A DNA stretch of 64,000 nucleotides from an uncultured Prevotellaceae bacterium (GTDB lineage: Bacteria; Bacteroidota; Bacteroidia; Bacteroidales; Bacteroidaceae): positions 62,001 through 126,000 of the forward strand of contig ONCK01000005.1 in the NCBI GenBank assembly GCA_900316315.1. The letters run 5' to 3'. Position 1 is the first letter of the stretch. Each line of letters begins with the position of its first letter. A model generated the notes under the pieces. The model saw only the letters and a program-made list of their open reading frames with translations. It was not told the DNA's origin and did not search any database. The translations under genes were made by a program, and so were the position numbers. Of this stretch, positions 18,015 to 27,040 are shown one piece after another.

Positions 18015-18263
18015 AAAAACAATACGAAGCATTCCCTTTTCCCTGCCATTTCCGTCTGTTTGTACCCCCCTGTATATGTATCTGCGCAACCTTTTCCACG
18101 ACAAGTACCATGCAAGCAGTAAGTTATCCCGTCTTGTCGCCTACAAATCATCACAAATTACAATTTTGGGAAACTTTTTTGGTAATAAAATTTGTTAATT
18201 CGCTCATTTAGTGCGTGTTAAAATTTATTTTTGGAAACTTAAGAAAATAATTATCCGATTTTA

Positions 18264-18293
18264 TTGTCTGAAAAGATATATTTCATACCTTTG
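18264..18293 (+). promoter_or_regulatory. Full Bacteroidetes promoter for nrdD
   Basis: -33 TTG at 18264-18266, 19-base spacer, -7 TACCTTTG at 18286-18293. The leader is about 88 bases. The region 18015-18263 before it is AT-rich with no gene; no NrdR-type 16-base box was recognised. Confidence 0.7.
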
Positions 18294-18384
18294 TAAGCGG
18301 ATACTAAAACACGCATTTCCTACTCCCAACCGAGCAGATCGCATACCGTAGACAGTTTAACCTATACCTTATACATTTATTTAA

Positions 18385-20508
18385 ATGAATTCATCCCTAT
18401 ACATCGTCAAGAGGAACGGCAAGCAGGCCCTCTTTTCGATAGACAAAATCAAGAGCGCCATCCGCAAGGCCTTTCTGTCAGTTGGCAGTTTTGTAACCGA
18501 TGACGAGATGACCGACATCCTCTCTCGTCTGAGCCTCAAGGCCGGCATGAGCGTCGAGGAAATCCAGAATCAGGTAGAGATCTCGCTCATGGCCGAGCAC
18601 TACTACGAGGTCGCCAAGTCCTTCATGCTCTATCGGCAGCGCCACACAGAGGACCGCGACACGAGCGAGCGTCTCAAGTTTCTCATCGACTACTGTGCCG
18701 CCGAAAACCCAGCCACCGGCAGCAAGTTTGATGCCAATGCCAATGTGGACAAGAAGAATATCGCCACCCTCATCGGCGAATTGCCCAAGCGCAACTTCAT
18801 CCGCCTCAACCGCCGTCTCATCACCGACCGTCTCAAGGAGATGTACGGCAAGGAGATGAGCGACAGGTACCTGTATCTGCTCAACAACCACTTTATCTAC
18901 AAGAATGACGAGACCAGCCTCGCCAACTATTGCGCCAGCATCACCATGTACCCGTGGCTGATTGGTGGCACGCTGTCCATCGGCGGCAACAGCACGGCGC
19001 CAACCAACCTGAAGTCCTTCTGCGGCGGATTTATCAACATGGTCTTCATCGTAAGCAGCATGTTGAGCGGTGCTTGTGCCACACCTGAGTTTCTGATGTA
19101 TCTCAACTACTTCATCGGTCAGGAATACGGCAAAGACTATTGGACCCACGCCGACGACGTAGTTGACCTGAGCACCAAACATCGCACCATTGACAAGGTC
19201 ATCACGGACTGCTTTGAGCAAATAGTCTACTCCATCAATCAGCCGACCGGCGCCCGCAACTTCCAAGCCGTCTTCTGGAACATCTCTTACTACGACCGCT
19301 ACTACTTCAACAGCATCTTTGGCAACTTCTTCTTCCCCGATGGTTCGCAACCCGACTGGGACGGCCTCAACTGGCTCCAGAAGCGCTTCATGAAGTGGTT
19401 TAACCAGGAGCGCACCAAGACCATCCTGACCTTCCCCGTCGAGACCATGGCGCTACTCACCGAGAATGGTGACGTCAAGGACAAGGAGTACGGTGACCTG
19501 ACCGCCGAGATGTACAGCGAGGGACACTCCTTCTTCACCTACATGAGCGACAATGCCGACTCCCTGGCCAGCTGCTGCCGTCTACGCAACGAGATCCAGG
19601 ACAATGGCTTCAGCTATACGCTCGGCGCAGGCGGTGTAAGCACCGGCAGCAAGAGCGTGCTGACCATCAACCTCAACCGTTGCATTCAGGAAGCCGTACG
19701 TCAGGGTAAGGACTACTTGGATTTCCTCGAGAAGATAGTAGACCATTGCCACAAGGTCCAGCTCGCCTACAACGAGAACCTCAAGGCTCTGCAGTCCAAG
19801 GGCATGCTGCCCCTCTTTGATGCCGGCTATATCAACATCAAGCGCCAGTATCTCACCATCGGCGTCAATGGCCTCGTCGAGGCAGCCGAGTTTTTGGGCA
19901 TCGAGATCAACGACAATCCCAAATACCTCAAGTTTGTGCAGGACGTACTCGGACTCGTGGAGAAGTATAACAAGAAGTACCGCACCAAGGATGTGCTCTT
20001 CAACTGCGAGATGATACCTGCCGAGAATGTAGGCGTCAAGCATGCTAAGTGGGACCGCGAAGACGGCTATCAGGTACCGCGTGACTGCTACAACAGCTAC
20101 TTCTACGTCGTCGAGGATGACTCACTCAATCTCGTGGACAAGTTCCGTCTACACGGCCGCAAATATATCGAGCACCTCACGGGAGGCTCTGCCCTCCATG
20201 CCAACCTTGAGGAGCACTTGAGCAAGGCCCAGTACCGCCAGCTCCTGCATATTGCCGCCGTAGAGGGATGCAACTACTTCACCTTCAACATCCCCAATAC
20301 CGTATGCAATGACTGTGGCCACATTGACAAGCGCTATCTCCACGAGTGCCCTCACTGCCACAGCCACAATGTGGACTATGTAACCCGCGTCATCGGCTAT
20401 CTGAAGCGTATCAGCTCCTTCTCCCTGGCCCGTCAGAAGGAAGCCGCCCGCCGTCACTATCACAACGTTAACGCAGAGCAGAAGCAGAAGGCTACCGTCG
20501 AAGCATAA
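18385..20508 (+). CDS. nrdD: Anaerobic ribonucleoside-triphosphate reductase (class III)
   Basis: A 707-residue glycyl-radical enzyme that makes dNTPs from NTPs without oxygen. Residues 1-95 form an ATP-cone allosteric domain (YIVKRNGKQALFSIDKIKSA). The catalytic barrel follows. The C-terminal zinc site uses C641, C644, C655 and C658 (CNDC...CPHC). The radical glycine is G671 in RVIGYL. Length fits the family. The activase nrdG begins 87 bases downstream on the same strand, separated by a long hairpin. The enzyme itself indicates anaerobic growth. Confidence 0.97.
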   Translation: MNSSLYIVKRNGKQALFSIDKIKSAIRKAFLSVGSFVTDDEMTDILSRLSLKAGMSVEEIQNQVEISLMAEHYYEVAKSFMLYRQRHTEDRDTSERLKFLIDYCAAENPATGSKFDANANVDKKNIATLIGELPKRNFIRLNRRLITDRLKEMYGKEMSDRYLYLLNNHFIYKNDETSLANYCASITMYPWLIGGTLSIGGNSTAPTNLKSFCGGFINMVFIVSSMLSGACATPEFLMYLNYFIGQEYGKDYWTHADDVVDLSTKHRTIDKVITDCFEQIVYSINQPTGARNFQAVFWNISYYDRYYFNSIFGNFFFPDGSQPDWDGLNWLQKRFMKWFNQERTKTILTFPVETMALLTENGDVKDKEYGDLTAEMYSEGHSFFTYMSDNADSLASCCRLRNEIQDNGFSYTLGAGGVSTGSKSVLTINLNRCIQEAVRQGKDYLDFLEKIVDHCHKVQLAYNENLKALQSKGMLPLFDAGYINIKRQYLTIGVNGLVEAAEFLGIEINDNPKYLKFVQDVLGLVEKYNKKYRTKDVLFNCEMIPAENVGVKHAKWDREDGYQVPRDCYNSYFYVVEDDSLNLVDKFRLHGRKYIEHLTGGSALHANLEEHLSKAQYRQLLHIAAVEGCNYFTFNIPNTVCNDCGHIDKRYLHECPHCHSHNVDYVTRVIGYLKRISSFSLARQKEAARRHYHNVNAEQKQKATVEA

Positions 20509-20518
20509 ATCTCATCTA

Positions 20519-20583
20519 CCTGGCTCTGACGCATGGGAACTCCTGACAATAAGCAGGGAGATCGCCCGGCCGTCAGAGCCAGG
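20519..20583 (+). promoter_or_regulatory. Hairpin in the nrdD-nrdG gap
   Basis: CCTGGCTCTGACG (20519-20531) and CGTCAGAGCCAGG (20571-20583) form a perfect 13-bp stem around a 39-base loop, ending 12 bases before the nrdG start. There is no T tract, so it is more likely an RNA processing or attenuating structure that sets the NrdD:NrdG ratio than a simple terminator. Confidence 0.5.
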
Positions 20584-20595
20584 CTTGTATTGACC

Positions 20596-21066
20596 ATGAA
20601 GTTTTACAATTACGACATCGTCTTCCAGGAAATTCCTGACGAAGTCACACTGGCCATCAATATCACCGGCTGTCCCAACCACTGCCCCGAGTGCCACAGC
20701 AGATTTCTCTGGAACGACGTAGGCGAAGAACTCAATGAGAATAGCCTGACCGCCATCATCCACGAGTACCAGTCGGCCATCACCTGCGTATGTCTGATGG
20801 GCGGAGACCAGGATCCCGCTGGGATCGACCGCCTCGCCGCCTTCATCCGCAGTCAGTTCGCCCCTATCAAGACAGGATGGTACAGTGGCCGACAGCAGCT
20901 CGCACCCGAGGTAGACCTGAGCCATCTGGACTTTGTCAAGCTCGGCCCCTATATCGCCGACCGGGGACCACTCAAGAGCGAAAACACCAATCAGCATCTC
21001 TACCGCGTACATCCCGACGGACAGCTGGAGGATATCACCTTCCGTTTCTGGCGTAAGAAGCTCTAG
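20596..21066 (+). CDS. nrdG: Anaerobic ribonucleotide reductase activating protein
   Basis: A 156-residue radical-SAM protein that installs the glycyl radical on NrdD. The CxxxCxxC cluster motif is in GCPNHCPECHS (residues about 25-35). The ATG at 20596 is chosen because the family's N-terminal 'MKFYNYDIVFQEIPDEVTLAINI' begins there; the in-frame ATG at 20533 would lie inside the hairpin loop and add 21 residues without family support. It follows nrdD in the same orientation. Confidence 0.93.
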   Translation: MKFYNYDIVFQEIPDEVTLAINITGCPNHCPECHSRFLWNDVGEELNENSLTAIIHEYQSAITCVCLMGGDQDPAGIDRLAAFIRSQFAPIKTGWYSGRQQLAPEVDLSHLDFVKLGPYIADRGPLKSENTNQHLYRVHPDGQLEDITFRFWRKKL

Positions 21067-21093
21067 CTCCAACCTTCCGCAAATACACCATGG

Positions 21094-21151
21094 CCTCGCC
21101 TAGACAAGGACAAAAACCATCCGCAAAAGAGGTGTCCTTGTTTCGGCGAGG
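21094..21151 (+). terminator. Long imperfect hairpin after nrdG
   Basis: CCTCGCCTAGACAAGGAC (21094-21111) pairs with GTCCTTGTTTCGGCGAGG (21134-21151) with a few mismatches; followed by TCTCGTTTG. Confidence 0.6.
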
Positions 21152-21310
21152 TCTCGTTTGTGGGTATGGGCACTTCCCCGCCGCACTACGCCGACTGGTC
21201 ATCCCAAAAATTTACAGTAACATCATTTAAACCTTTCGCAGTTTTCTCCGTCTAAGATATGAAAGACCTTCAACCGTCTTACTCCCAATCCCTATTAAAT
21301 CTGATATATA

Positions 21311-24265
21311 ATGCGATTGAAACTTACATTGATAACCCTTTTGTGCGCTATCAGCATGCAGGCACAGACCTACACGATCAGCGGACGCACCGTAGACGGC
21401 AAGAGCCAGCCAGTAGACATGGCCGCTGTGAGGCTGATGAAGGGCGACAGCACCTTTGTTAGCGGTCAGAGCACCGACTCGGCAGGTGTATTCCAATTTG
21501 AGCTGAAGGAGGCCGGAGAGTATATTCTCCAGTTCTCCTTCATTGGGTTCAACACCCAGTACCGCCACGTCAGCCTTACCGCCAAGAAGCCCCATGTCAG
21601 TCTCGGCGACATCAAGCTCAGCACCAATGACCGTCTCCTCAGCGAAGCCACCGTCACAGGCCATGCCGCGCAAGTGGCTATCAAGGAAGACACCTTCGTC
21701 TACAATGCCTCTGCTTACCGCACGCCCGAAGGAAGCACCCTCGAAGCCCTCGTCGAAAAGCTGCCTGGCGCCGAGGTTGGTGATGACGGGTCCATCAAGA
21801 TCAATGGCAAGACCGTGACACAAATTCTCGTGGACGGCAAAGACTTCTTTAAGGGCGACACTAAAGTAGCCATGAAGAACTTGCCTGTAGATATGGTCGA
21901 CAAGCTGAAATCCTACGACAAGCAGAGCGACTATGCCAAGCAGACGGGCATAGACGACGGCAACGAGGAGACGGTCCTCGATGTCAACATGAAACAGAAG
22001 CTCAAGTCCTCATGGATCTCCAATATCGATCTCGCAGCCGGCAACCATGACCGCTACTCGTCCAATCTCTTTCTCAACCGCTTCACCGACAACACGCGCA
22101 TCACGGCTTTCGGGTCGCTCAACAACACCAATGACCAGCGTTTCCGCGGAGGCGGCCCCAGATTTCTGGGAGGTGGCGGCGGCGGACTCACTGCCAGCAA
22201 GATGGCCGGCATCGATGGATTTTGGAACAACGGACTCAATGAGGACTCTGCCCACTACTTTGAGATTGGGGGCAATATCCGCCTCTCCCACTCCAACTCC
22301 GACCATCTCACCCGCAGCAACTCTGAGACCTTCCTCAGCTCGTCAACTGCCAGTTCCTTTGCCAACAGCGCCAGCCACACTTACAGCAAAAGCAGTAACA
22401 TCAACCTTGAGATGAATCTCTCCTGGAAGCCCGACTCGATGACGTGGTTCCGCTTCCGCCCGAGCTATAGTCACACCTCCAGCAACTCTGATGGCAGCTC
22501 ACGCTCCGTCACCTTCAACTCCGATCCCTACGACATCGACGGCATGACAAATCCGCTCGACTCCATGTTTCAGGTCAATATCCCAACGTCTCTGACCGAC
22601 ATTGCCGTCAACCGCAACAATCGCCTCAGCCTCTCCGACAGCAAGAGCGACAACTGGCAAGGCGAATTTAACCTCACGCGCCGACTCAACCGCAAGGGCC
22701 GCAGCCTCTCCCTGCGTGGACAGGCAGGCTACACCCACAGCACCAGCCATAGCTTCAGTCTCTCCGACATCTACTATTACCAGACCACTCGCACCAACGG
22801 CGCCCATGAGAGCTACAACAATCAGTACTCTCTCGCCCCGTCCACCAGCTGGTACTACAGCGCCCGCTTCAGCTACTCAGAGCCCCTCTTCAGCCACTGG
22901 TTCTTCCAAGGCTCCTACGAGTATGAGCACAAGTACTCCGACCGTGACCGCTCCCTCTACCAGCTAGACAGCCTCCGCGACTGGGGCGTCGGCACCAATC
23001 ACCCCTTCGGTACCCTGCCGAGCGGTGACTCTCTCAATATTGTCAAAAACCTCGAGAATAGTCAGTACGCTACCTACAAGGACGATATCCACACCATCAA
23101 TCTCGGCTTCCGGTATGTGACCAAGGAACTCAACTTCCACGTCGGCGTCCGCCTACAACCGCAGCGCACCGAACTCAACTACCAGAAGAATCTCCTGGAT
23201 ACCGTCGTGACCCGCAATGTCTTCAACATCGCGCCTGACCTCCGCATGCGTTATCGATTCAACCAGTTCACACGCCTCGACTTCCGCTACCGCGGTTCTT
23301 CCTCTCAGCCCTCGATGACCAACCTCCTCGACATCACCGACACCAGTGACCCCCTCAACATCTCAAAGGGTAACCCCGGACTGAAACCTTCGTGGAGCAA
23401 CAGTTTTGATCTCTTCTTCAACACTTACCAGCAGACCCACCAGCAGAGTGTCTTCACCCGGGTGACATTTACCCAGACCTCCAACAGTATCAGCAGCGTC
23501 GTGACCTACGACGAGGCCACCGGCGTACGCACGACACAGCCTCAAAACATCAACGGTAACTGGAGCACCACCGCATTTGTGGGCTGGAACCGCGCCTTCG
23601 GCGCCGACAATCAGTTTGGTCTGAACACGGGCACCAACGTCGGCTACTATCACAGCGTAGGCTACATGAGCGTGAGGGGAGCCTCGAGTCAGAAGAATAC
23701 GCTGAAGACTCTCGACCTCGGAGAGCGCCTCCGCGCTACCTACCGCACCGACGCCCTCGAGATAGGCCTCAACGGCAGCATCAACTACAGCAAGTCGCGC
23801 AGCAAGCTCCAGAGCCAGAGCAATCTGGAAACCTTCACCTTCGCCTACGGCGGCAATCTGCAGTACAGCTTCAACTGGGGCATGAGCCTCGCTACCGACA
23901 TCTCGATGAACAGTCGGCGCGGCTATGATGATGCTTCGATGAATACCAACGAGCTCATCTGGAACGCACAGCTCTCTCAGTCCTTCCTCAAGAAGGCTCT
24001 CACTCTGTCTGTCCAGTTCTACGACATCCTACATGAACAAAGCAATATCAACCGAACCATCAACGCACAGTTGCGCCTCGATACTTGGTCCAATGCCATC
24101 AACAGTTACTTTATGGTCCACCTCATCTACCGTCTCAACTTCTTTGGCGGCAACAACGGTCGTATCCGCATGGACGGTGACCGACGCAGAGGCCCGGGCA
24201 ACGGTCCTGGCATGGGCCCGGGTATGGGACCAGGCTTCGGCCGAGGTATGGGAGGACGAATGTAG
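21311..24265 (+). CDS. TonB-dependent-receptor-like outer-membrane protein with Gly/Met/Arg-rich tail
   Basis: A 984-residue outer-membrane protein. Signal peptide MRLKLTLITLLCAISMQA, then a carboxypeptidase-regulatory-like beta-sandwich (about 20-105, 'YTISGRTVDGKSQPVDMAAVRLMKGD'), a plug-like region (about 120-215, 'GSTLEALVEKLPGAEVGDDGSIKINGKTV', 'ILVDGKDFF') and a long beta-barrel (about 220-950). This is the 'outer membrane beta-barrel' subgroup related to TonB receptors but without a SusD partner next to it. The last 30 residues are rich in Gly, Pro, Met and Arg (GPGMGPGMGPGFGRGMGGRM), as is a glycine-rich patch near residues 275-295. The ligand is unknown; Met-rich tails can bind copper, which is only a suggestion. 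Confidence 0.83.
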   Translation: MRLKLTLITLLCAISMQAQTYTISGRTVDGKSQPVDMAAVRLMKGDSTFVSGQSTDSAGVFQFELKEAGEYILQFSFIGFNTQYRHVSLTAKKPHVSLGDIKLSTNDRLLSEATVTGHAAQVAIKEDTFVYNASAYRTPEGSTLEALVEKLPGAEVGDDGSIKINGKTVTQILVDGKDFFKGDTKVAMKNLPVDMVDKLKSYDKQSDYAKQTGIDDGNEETVLDVNMKQKLKSSWISNIDLAAGNHDRYSSNLFLNRFTDNTRITAFGSLNNTNDQRFRGGGPRFLGGGGGGLTASKMAGIDGFWNNGLNEDSAHYFEIGGNIRLSHSNSDHLTRSNSETFLSSSTASSFANSASHTYSKSSNINLEMNLSWKPDSMTWFRFRPSYSHTSSNSDGSSRSVTFNSDPYDIDGMTNPLDSMFQVNIPTSLTDIAVNRNNRLSLSDSKSDNWQGEFNLTRRLNRKGRSLSLRGQAGYTHSTSHSFSLSDIYYYQTTRTNGAHESYNNQYSLAPSTSWYYSARFSYSEPLFSHWFFQGSYEYEHKYSDRDRSLYQLDSLRDWGVGTNHPFGTLPSGDSLNIVKNLENSQYATYKDDIHTINLGFRYVTKELNFHVGVRLQPQRTELNYQKNLLDTVVTRNVFNIAPDLRMRYRFNQFTRLDFRYRGSSSQPSMTNLLDITDTSDPLNISKGNPGLKPSWSNSFDLFFNTYQQTHQQSVFTRVTFTQTSNSISSVVTYDEATGVRTTQPQNINGNWSTTAFVGWNRAFGADNQFGLNTGTNVGYYHSVGYMSVRGASSQKNTLKTLDLGERLRATYRTDALEIGLNGSINYSKSRSKLQSQSNLETFTFAYGGNLQYSFNWGMSLATDISMNSRRGYDDASMNTNELIWNAQLSQSFLKKALTLSVQFYDILHEQSNINRTINAQLRLDTWSNAINSYFMVHLIYRLNFFGGNNGRIRMDGDRRRGPGNGPGMGPGMGPGFGRGMGGRM

Positions 24266-24616
24266 TTATTTATTGGTTGGATAAAATTTGTCCTCCGAGC
24301 GCCCTACGATGCGAATCGCTAGGACGCTCAACTCTATTTACAGCGTTATCCTCTCTTCTTAAGTGTCTAGTACGCCCTATCCCCGGACCCACCCTTACAC
24401 AGGCAGAGTTGAACATCTCTTTATCATACTCCCAGAAGGCAGCAGCGATAATGCCAACCCATTTTTGCAAGGTCCTCTCAACATCACCTTGTCCCCAGAC
24501 CTCGCTCGTTGCGTCCCCACCACGACAGTATCCTTTGAAAAAGACTACGCAAGAGAAGGCCTCTCCTGCATGTGTCCTTTGTCTCCGCATACACCTCACA
24601 GTGCGCAGCGGCTAAT
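24266..24616. other. Non-coding gap before repeat copy A
   Basis: 350 bases with no credible gene, between the outer-membrane protein and the repeat element. Confidence 0.45.
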
Positions 24617-24904
24617 CTTTTTTATATAATAAATTCGGAATATCGCCTCATACAGGTCCGATGTTGTGATCACAAGTCGCCTTGTAAGCGCAACAAGGTC
24701 GGATGTATTTTAAACTAGGTCGGACTTAGTTTAAACTAAAAGGCGAGTTGTTATCGTCTGATCGCCAGCTAGTTGCAAAATTGCCGGATTTTGTTTGCAA
24801 TTTGTTGGTTTTCAATGAGTTATAAAGGCGTTTTGGGGTGATTTACAGCTTTTTGTCTTCTGACAAAATCTGAGAAACGCGGCTCAATTTTTTATATAAA
24901 AAAT
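24617..24904 (+). repeat. Dispersed 288-bp intergenic repeat, copy A
   Basis: Left end TTTTTTATATAATAAA (24618-24633), right end TTTTTTATATAAAAAA (24888-24903). The core has two tandem 21-bp units (24696-24716 and 24717-24737) that begin AGGTCGGA and end TTTAAACT; the second contains the palindrome AGTTTAAACT. Just before them CCTTGT and ACAAGG can form a 6-bp hairpin, and AAGTCGCCTT can instead pair with AAGGCGAGTT downstream. Copies B (43167-43454) and D (59136-59402, inverted) align over their whole length, and C and E in part. No open frame is conserved among copies. Confidence 0.85.
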
Positions 24905-25489
24905 GATTACTCCTACGAACTCTCGGCAAAGCGAATTGCCCGGATGATTAGGTTTGACCCTCGCTGGAATGCTACGGCAAGGCATGGGAAAGGCATCCAA
25001 TGAGGGAGGTGCAGCCAAGGAGTGTGGTCAGCCAACAAGAAGATATATCGTGCCATTGAGATAAAGTGACGGGCCTAACGGGGAATTTCGTTGGGAAGTA
25101 AAGGGGCGCAGTTTGGGTGGCAAGGAGAATTATCGGTCAGTGGAGGGAGTCATCGAGACATCATCCGTATCTCTCCGCGCGGCTGGGCAGCAAGAGCGTA
25201 TCTGGCACGGGCAAATAGCTGTAGACCAGCGATAGAGACAAAGGATAAACCACTGGATAATCTTCAAAGGGTGGCGGAAACAGACTTTCTCCCTGCTGAT
25301 TTCTACGGGGCCGGAAACAGCCCTATCCGTCAGCCGCCTCGGCCAGCTGGGCAGGCACCTACGCGCTACCCCAAGCCACCTGCGCATTTCTCAAGGCACA
25401 CGAAATCAGCTGTAGCATGCTTCGCCTGCATGACACAACAAAAAAAGAATTTTTATCCGCAGGAATAAGGTCCTCTCAAGCGCGGCCCA
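24905..25489. other. Non-coding gap after repeat copy A
   Basis: About 585 bases between repeat A and the end of the minus-strand gene at 25490. One 125-codon open frame on the plus strand (25091-25468) has no recognisable features and is not called. Confidence 0.45.
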
Positions 25490-26473
25490 TTACTCACCTG
25501 TGGGAAAGAGTCTGGAGGAAAAGGGGATATTCCACCAGGAGCCCTGGCCCTTGGACGCACCGTAGATACAGCGGCTCGTGATGATGAAGCGGTGTCTCTT
25601 GAGATCGAGTCCAAGGCCCTCACATTCATCAGCGATATGGGTTGCCAGAGAGGCCTGTATGCGGCGGGAGGAGACATCGTAGACATGAATCTTGCCCTGC
25701 GTCGTACGGCGGGCGTTGGTGCCCCAACCGACGAGGAAGAAGATGCGCCCATCATGGTACACGCAGTCTTGCAGTGTGCCATCATTGGGAAATTCCACAG
25801 GGTGAGCCTCGCGCAGGTAGCCCTCGCTGTCTACGCTATCCATGCTAAACTCCGTGATACAGTAGGACGAAGTGGCATAGCCCGTCTTGACATATCCCAC
25901 GACCCATCCCCGCCGATGAGCAAAGTCCCATGCGACGATGACATCATCGTATCGGTTGCGCAACTTAAGACGCTTGACGAGACAGCGGTGATCCAGGTCG
26001 GCCACGTCGACGAACTCATAATTACAAGTATCGTCCACGGCTTCTACTTTGTTGACCGGCTTCATATGGCCCGAGACATAGACAAGCGGCGTGCGCGTCT
26101 TAACCTTGCGCCCTAGGGCATCGGTATAGCTTCGTTCAGTACTGAAGGCCACAGACCCAAAATGAGTCTCCTCTGCACCCGGATACAAGGGACCTTTCAC
26201 CTCTTTGACGAGACGTCCGGTCTTGAGGTCGTAGACGAGGAGGGCGACACCTTGGTCGTAAAACTGATACAGTTTGTCCTTGTACACTCCCGCGCCTTGC
26301 ATAGAGCGCTTGTCGTAGTTGGCCGCCATGTCCTGCTTGCGCATATAGTCCAGCCGGTACTGCCCCTGAGGCGTGGTGAGCGTACCCGCATAGCCCTGTC
26401 CTTCGGCAGGCAGGACCCACACCCAAGCAATGGCGATATACAGCAGCGTTAAGCTGATTGACTTCATATACAA
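25490..26473 (-). CDS. Secreted protein of unknown function, possible beta-propeller
   Basis: A 327-residue protein with a signal peptide (hydrophobic 'LLYIAIAWVWVLPAEG', cleavage near residue 25). The mature part has repeated short beta-strand patterns typical of a propeller: 'YDQGVALLVYDLKTGRLVKEV', 'VVAWDFAHRRGWVVGYV', 'YHDGRIFFLVGW', 'GKIHVYDVSSRRIQASL', and 'ADECEGLGLDLKRHRFIITSR', which resembles the EGL/EGI step of phytase-like and SdiA-regulated propellers. I do not recognise a specific family. A second Met at 26467 is an equally possible start. It is followed on the plus side by the queF-queC pair on the same strand, 91 bases upstream of it. Confidence 0.65.
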   Translation of the reverse strand: MYMKSISLTLLYIAIAWVWVLPAEGQGYAGTLTTPQGQYRLDYMRKQDMAANYDKRSMQGAGVYKDKLYQFYDQGVALLVYDLKTGRLVKEVKGPLYPGAEETHFGSVAFSTERSYTDALGRKVKTRTPLVYVSGHMKPVNKVEAVDDTCNYEFVDVADLDHRCLVKRLKLRNRYDDVIVAWDFAHRRGWVVGYVKTGYATSSYCITEFSMDSVDSEGYLREAHPVEFPNDGTLQDCVYHDGRIFFLVGWGTNARRTTQGKIHVYDVSSRRIQASLATHIADECEGLGLDLKRHRFIITSRCIYGASKGQGSWWNIPFSSRLFPTGE

Positions 26474-26564
26474 TAGTTTGTTTTGATCATTTTATACCTC
26501 TCCCCTCATCCACGGACAGTTCCGCCAAGGCACACCTACCTTATCGGCTGTCCGGCGTCAGCGC

Positions 26565-27026
26565 TTAGCCCAGGTCGTGCCGCTTGAAACGGTACTCCGC
26601 CAATTCGGCGTACTTGGTATTGGGGCGTCCGTAGTTGGCATAGGGATAGATGCTGATGCCGCCACGGGGCGTGAAGATGCCCGTCACCTCGATATACTTG
26701 GGATCCATGAGCTTGATGAGATCCTTCATGATCTTGTTGACGCAATCTTCATGGAAATCACCGTGGTTGCGGTAGCTGAAGAGGTAGAGCTTGAGGCTCT
26801 TGCTCTCGACCATGCGTTTGTCGGGCACATAGCTGATGCGGATTTCCGCAAAGTCCGGCTGTCCCGTAATCGGGCAGAGACTGGTAAACTCAGGGCAGTT
26901 GAAGCGTACCCAATAGTCGTTTTGCGGATGCTTATTCTCAAATGTCTCCAGCACCTCCGGCGCATAGTCCATGCGGTACTTCGTCTTGGTACCCAAGGCC
27001 TTGAGGCCTTCGTCTTTTCTATCCAT
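26565..27026 (-). CDS. queF: NADPH-dependent 7-cyano-7-deazaguanine reductase (QueF)
   Basis: A 153-residue single-domain QueF that reduces preQ0 to preQ1 in queuosine synthesis. Catalytic C51 lies in [11 protein letters not shown] with D58; the NADPH-binding motif ESKSLK is at residues 74-79, and E93 in FHE binds the substrate. Length matches the short QueF type. It lies 14 bases after queC on the same strand, forming a queC-queF operon. queD and queE are not in this window. Confidence 0.95.
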   Translation of the reverse strand: MDRKDEGLKALGTKTKYRMDYAPEVLETFENKHPQNDYWVRFNCPEFTSLCPITGQPDFAEIRISYVPDKRMVESKSLKLYLFSYRNHGDFHEDCVNKIMKDLIKLMDPKYIEVTGIFTPRGGISIYPYANYGRPNTKYAELAEYRFKRHDLG

Positions 27027-27040
27027 TGTTCCAGATTTAG

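Noticed and set aside
24696-24737. Two 21-bp units considered as a short CRISPR array
   Set aside because: The units are directly adjacent with no spacers and no cas genes are present.
25091-25468. Open frame of 125 codons after repeat copy A
   Set aside because: No domain, signal or plausible start; opposite open frames overlap it. Treated as chance in a GC-rich gap.
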